Source: Flavobacteriales bacterium (GTDB lineage Bacteria; Bacteroidota; Bacteroidia; Flavobacteriales; Crocinitomicaceae). From it: 18,391 bases of DNA. The position numbers and the translations under genes were made by a program. Below are positions 16,168 to 18,391 of this stretch, one piece after another; position 1 is the first letter of the stretch; each line of letters opens with the position of its first letter. The notes under the pieces were generated by a model. It worked only from the letters and a program-made list of their open reading frames with translations, searched no databases and was not told where the DNA came from. The stretch is from contig CANCEQ010000042.1 of NCBI GenBank assembly GCA_947375085.1, positions 1 through 18,391 on the forward strand, read 5' to 3'.

Positions 16168-17863
16168 GGCAATACTTTTCGCATTTCTTTTTTGTGGTTT
16201 CACAGTGTGGGGTCAGGAAAAAATTGTTGATTTAAAAGCAAAAGGAAATCGTACGATTGAAAAAGCGTATCGTCTTACGGAGAACCCGAAAGTAATTGAT
16301 ACAATTGTTGTTACACCAGCTACTAATTACCCTTTGTTGGTTTTGCAGCACAAGACTTCAATTACCTTAGAGCCAATTCAACCGGCAACAATTAAGACAG
16401 AACCAAAATTAGCGCAATTGTATCATTCGTATATCAAAGCGGGAATTGGAAGCACCTTGATGCCTTTGGGAGAAATTTATTTTTCAAATGCTCGTTCTAG
16501 AAAATATACCTACGGAGTGCATTTGAAACACGTTAGTTCTTTCGGTGAAATCAAAGGGTATGCACCTGCGCAATTTGACAGAAATTCAGGTAAATTGTTC
16601 GGAGGAATCAACGAGAATAACTATACTTTGTTAGGTGACATTCATTATAATAATAAAGGATTTCATTATTATGGTATTGAAAATCCTAAGTTGAACAGAG
16701 ATACTATTGCACAAAGATTCAGTGATGTGGGCGCGACTTTTTCATACGCTTCACACAAAGCAGATAGCGCAAAAATCAACTACAAAATCGGTTTGACCTA
16801 TAATAATTTCTTGTCTAAAAAACCTATTATTGACAGTTTATCAAAGTGGAGAGCGCAAGAAAATTTCGTAGCCTTAACAAGTACGTTGAATTACAAGTTA
16901 GGAAAAGAAGTTTTTTCGGTTGACTTAAATGCTGCTTTTAATGGGTATAAATACGGATTAAAAGATTCAACTATTTCAGTTTTGGATTCAGGAATTGTTC
17001 GCAATAATACGGTAATCAGTTTAAAACCATCGATTACAACTTTTGCAAAAGAAAACCGTTTCAAAGCAAAAATAGGTTTAGACTTAACAATGGATGCTGA
17101 CAAAAAGAATAGTTTGTATATCTATCCGATTGCAGAATTAAAGTATTCTTTATTCAATGATTTATTCATTCCATACCTTGGAGCGAAAGGGGGAATCAAA
17201 CAAAATACATTCAAAAGTTTAACAGGTCAAAACGAATTTATGTTGACCAATGTGAAGATGCGAAATGAAAATACAGTAGCGGATTTATTCTTCGGTATCA
17301 AAGGAACAATTACAAAACGCATCAGTTTCAATGCGAGTGCCAATTTTGCTTATGTAAAAGACAAAGCGCTATTTGTGACAGATACTACTTTTTCATTAGG
17401 TAATAAATTCAACATCATCTACGATACGATGAGTATTACAACAATTGAAGGTTCTATTTCGTATCAATTGGTTGAAAAATTAAAAATCGATGCGATTGGT
17501 CGTTATTACTCTTATTCTTTAAATAACAATTCGTATGCATGGAACTTACCACAATTTCAAATCATCGCAAGAGGAAGTTACAATCTATACGATAAGTTCT
17601 ATGCTAACGTAGATGTGAATTTTGAAGGAGGAAGAAAAGCACTAGTTTATAAAAAAGAAGAAAACACAACAGTTGAAAATAATCAAATTGCCAAAACGTT
17701 AGGATTTGTAGCAGACGCAGACTTAAGTGTAGAATACAGATATAACAAACGTATATCAGCATTTTTACAATTCAATAACTTAGCAGGTCAACGTTACAAA
17801 AGATGGTACAACACCCCTGTACAAGGTTTCCAAGTAATGGGTGGGGTTACATTTAGGTTTTAA
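16145..17863 (+). CDS. outer-membrane beta-barrel protein (TonB-receptor-like, no plug seen)
   Basis: The 572-residue protein has a signal peptide ending VWGQ (about residue 24). A second in-frame ATG at 16157 gives an equally good signal peptide, so the overlap with the TPR gene is 23 or 11 nt. The mature part alternates polar and hydrophobic residues in many amphipathic strands, rich in aromatic residues, and ends GGVTFRF, the terminal Phe typical of barrels recognised by the BAM machinery. Homologues are often labelled TonB-dependent receptors, but at 572 residues it is short, and I see neither a clear plug domain nor a certain TonB box. The N-terminal segment (AYRLTENPKVIDTIVVTP) resembles that of the flavobacterial family I recall. 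Substrate and role are unknown. Confidence 0.8.
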   Translation: MKKLMINKAILFAFLFCGFTVWGQEKIVDLKAKGNRTIEKAYRLTENPKVIDTIVVTPATNYPLLVLQHKTSITLEPIQPATIKTEPKLAQLYHSYIKAGIGSTLMPLGEIYFSNARSRKYTYGVHLKHVSSFGEIKGYAPAQFDRNSGKLFGGINENNYTLLGDIHYNNKGFHYYGIENPKLNRDTIAQRFSDVGATFSYASHKADSAKINYKIGLTYNNFLSKKPIIDSLSKWRAQENFVALTSTLNYKLGKEVFSVDLNAAFNGYKYGLKDSTISVLDSGIVRNNTVISLKPSITTFAKENRFKAKIGLDLTMDADKKNSLYIYPIAELKYSLFNDLFIPYLGAKGGIKQNTFKSLTGQNEFMLTNVKMRNENTVADLFFGIKGTITKRISFNASANFAYVKDKALFVTDTTFSLGNKFNIIYDTMSITTIEGSISYQLVEKLKIDAIGRYYSYSLNNNSYAWNLPQFQIIARGSYNLYDKFYANVDVNFEGGRKALVYKKEENTTVENNQIAKTLGFVADADLSVEYRYNKRISAFLQFNNLAGQRYKRWYNTPVQGFQVMGGVTFRF

Positions 17864-17886
17864 TTAATGTTGAAAATATATTTAGG

Positions 17887-17913
17887 AGGCTGTTCATTAG
17901 GACAGCCTTTTTT
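17887..17913 (+). terminator. intrinsic terminator of the TPR/beta-barrel operon
   Basis: AGGCTGTTC and GGACAGCCT form a 9-bp stem with one G-U pair around the loop ATTA, followed by six T. It starts 23 nt after the stop codon. Confidence 0.93.
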
Positions 17914-17919
17914 CGTTTT

Positions 17920-17949
17920 CCCCCTTTGGAGGGGGGCAGGGGGGAGGAC
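17920..17949 (+). repeat. CCCCC/GGGGG hairpin repeat, left copy
   Basis: CCCCCTTTGGAGGGGG forms a short hairpin and is followed by a G-run with a single CA and then GGAGGAC. The block is unlike the AT-rich surroundings. An inverted, diverged copy lies 85 bp downstream. I recognise this kind of sequence as a scattered intergenic repeat in Bacteroidota. Confidence 0.75.
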
Positions 17950-18034
17950 AAATTCGTTATTATTATTTCCCTAAAATTCGAACTCTAAGTTATAATTTAA
18001 ACAAACTATTGATTATCAGTATTTAATTTAATTC

Positions 18035-18066
18035 GTCCTCCCCCTCAATCCCCTTCCGAAGGGGGA
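18035..18066 (-). repeat. CCCCC/GGGGG hairpin repeat, right inverted copy
   Basis: GTCCTCCCCCTCAATCCCC followed by TTCCGAAGGGGGA is the reverse-complement relative of the left copy, sharing GAGGGGG and GGAGGAC with small differences. It contains its own hairpin, CCCCTTCCGAAGGGG. The 85 bp between the copies are AT-rich and hold no gene. Confidence 0.72.
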
Positions 18067-18128
18067 AGAAAAACTACAACACCTCATTTATCGATAAAAT
18101 TAAGTACTTAAACCTTTAACTTTCCCCG

Positions 18129-18241
18129 TTCCTCTTTTACCTAAACTTCAATTTTAACTCCATTCTTTCCCTCAACCTTCACCTTATTCTCAACCTCAAC
18201 AACAATCAACTAAAATAAATCAAAAAATCTCTTATTTATAA
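18129..18241 (+). other. 113-nt stretch with no G on the plus strand
   Basis: No G occurs on the plus strand from 18129 to 18241; the stretch is made of A, C and T only, with many CT and CAA runs. It has no open frame of note and no repeat unit that I can define. It ends about 50 nt before the sucA start and just before its probable promoter, so it is probably upstream promoter DNA and not part of the mRNA. It completes the 426-bp gap between the beta-barrel gene and sucA. Confidence 0.85.
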
Positions 18242-18254
18242 GCGTAGAATTGTA

Positions 18255-18262
18255 TAACTTTA
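18255..18262 (+). promoter_or_regulatory. candidate -7 box of sucA
   Basis: TAACTTTA matches TAnnTTTG at 7 of 8 positions and ends 27 nt before the sucA ATG. No clear -33 element is seen. Confidence 0.45.
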
Positions 18263-18289
18263 CGCTCCATTATTGTCTACAATTAAGAT

Positions 18290-18391
18290 ATGGATAAAGT
18301 AACATACGTCGGTAATGCAGATGTCACAGCGATTGATCATTTGTATAAATCATATCAACAAGATCCCGAAAGCGTGGATATCGGCTGGAAG
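18290..18391 (+). CDS. sucA: 2-oxoglutarate dehydrogenase E1 component, N-terminal fragment
   Basis: Only the first 34 codons are in the window; the frame is open to the right edge. The N-terminus matches the start of E1: a short variable lead, then AIDHLYKSYQQDPESVDIGW, which corresponds to the helix with the conserved Y-x-x-Y-x-x-(D/N)P-(E/D)SV-x-x-x-W pattern of SucA. The enzyme decarboxylates 2-oxoglutarate in the citric acid cycle using thiamine diphosphate, within a complex with SucB and lipoamide dehydrogenase. The catalytic domains lie outside the window. Identification rests on this short but characteristic segment. Confidence 0.88.
   Translation, partial: MDKVTYVGNADVTAIDHLYKSYQQDPESVDIGWK

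Overview
The window looks like chromosomal DNA from a member of the Bacteroidota, most likely the order Flavobacteriales. Four things point there. The DNA is AT-rich (roughly one third GC, judged by eye). Genes lack Shine-Dalgarno sequences and are preceded by TAnnTTTG-type -7 boxes. The FoF1 ATP synthase cluster has no beta or epsilon gene and encodes a subunit a with a long periplasmic extension. There is also an sprE/porW-type gliding/type IX secretion lipoprotein. I cannot name the genus from sequence alone.

Positions 1-6514 hold minus-strand genes. They are an alpha/beta hydrolase cut by the left edge, an intrinsic terminator, and the ATP synthase cluster. Read in the direction of transcription the cluster is atpZ, a four-helix membrane protein, atpB (a), atpE (c), atpF (b), atpH (delta), atpA (alpha) and atpG (gamma). 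A likely start promoter lies upstream of atpZ and a second good promoter match lies upstream of atpB. Two strong hairpins sit inside the cluster: a terminator-like one after atpE and a GC-rich REP-like palindrome after atpA.

Positions 6637-10823 are plus strand. They carry yebC with its terminator, then a 386-bp gap containing a composite three-hairpin repeat of a type I recognise as widespread in Bacteroidota, then sprE/porW and, 6 bp later, a small four-helix membrane protein of unknown function.

Positions 10884-12949 carry the glycyl-tRNA synthetase gene and a stand-alone receiver-domain response regulator, ending in a clear terminator. Positions 13058-17913 carry a two-gene operon whose reading frames overlap: a large exported TPR protein and an outer-membrane beta-barrel protein, again ending in a clear terminator. 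The following 426-bp gap holds two inverted copies of a CCCCCTTTGGAGGGGG-type repeat and a 113-nt stretch with no G on the plus strand. The window ends in the first 34 codons of sucA (2-oxoglutarate dehydrogenase E1).

Most of this is core or family-typical gene content, and I found no defence system, phage, insertion sequence or CRISPR array. The less ordinary material is non-coding: hairpins placed after the multi-copy ATP synthase subunits, three different dispersed-repeat types in intergenic DNA, and a -7 box that would make glyS nearly leaderless. Two less-studied protein sets also stand out: the TPR/beta-barrel pair and the two small four-helix membrane proteins.
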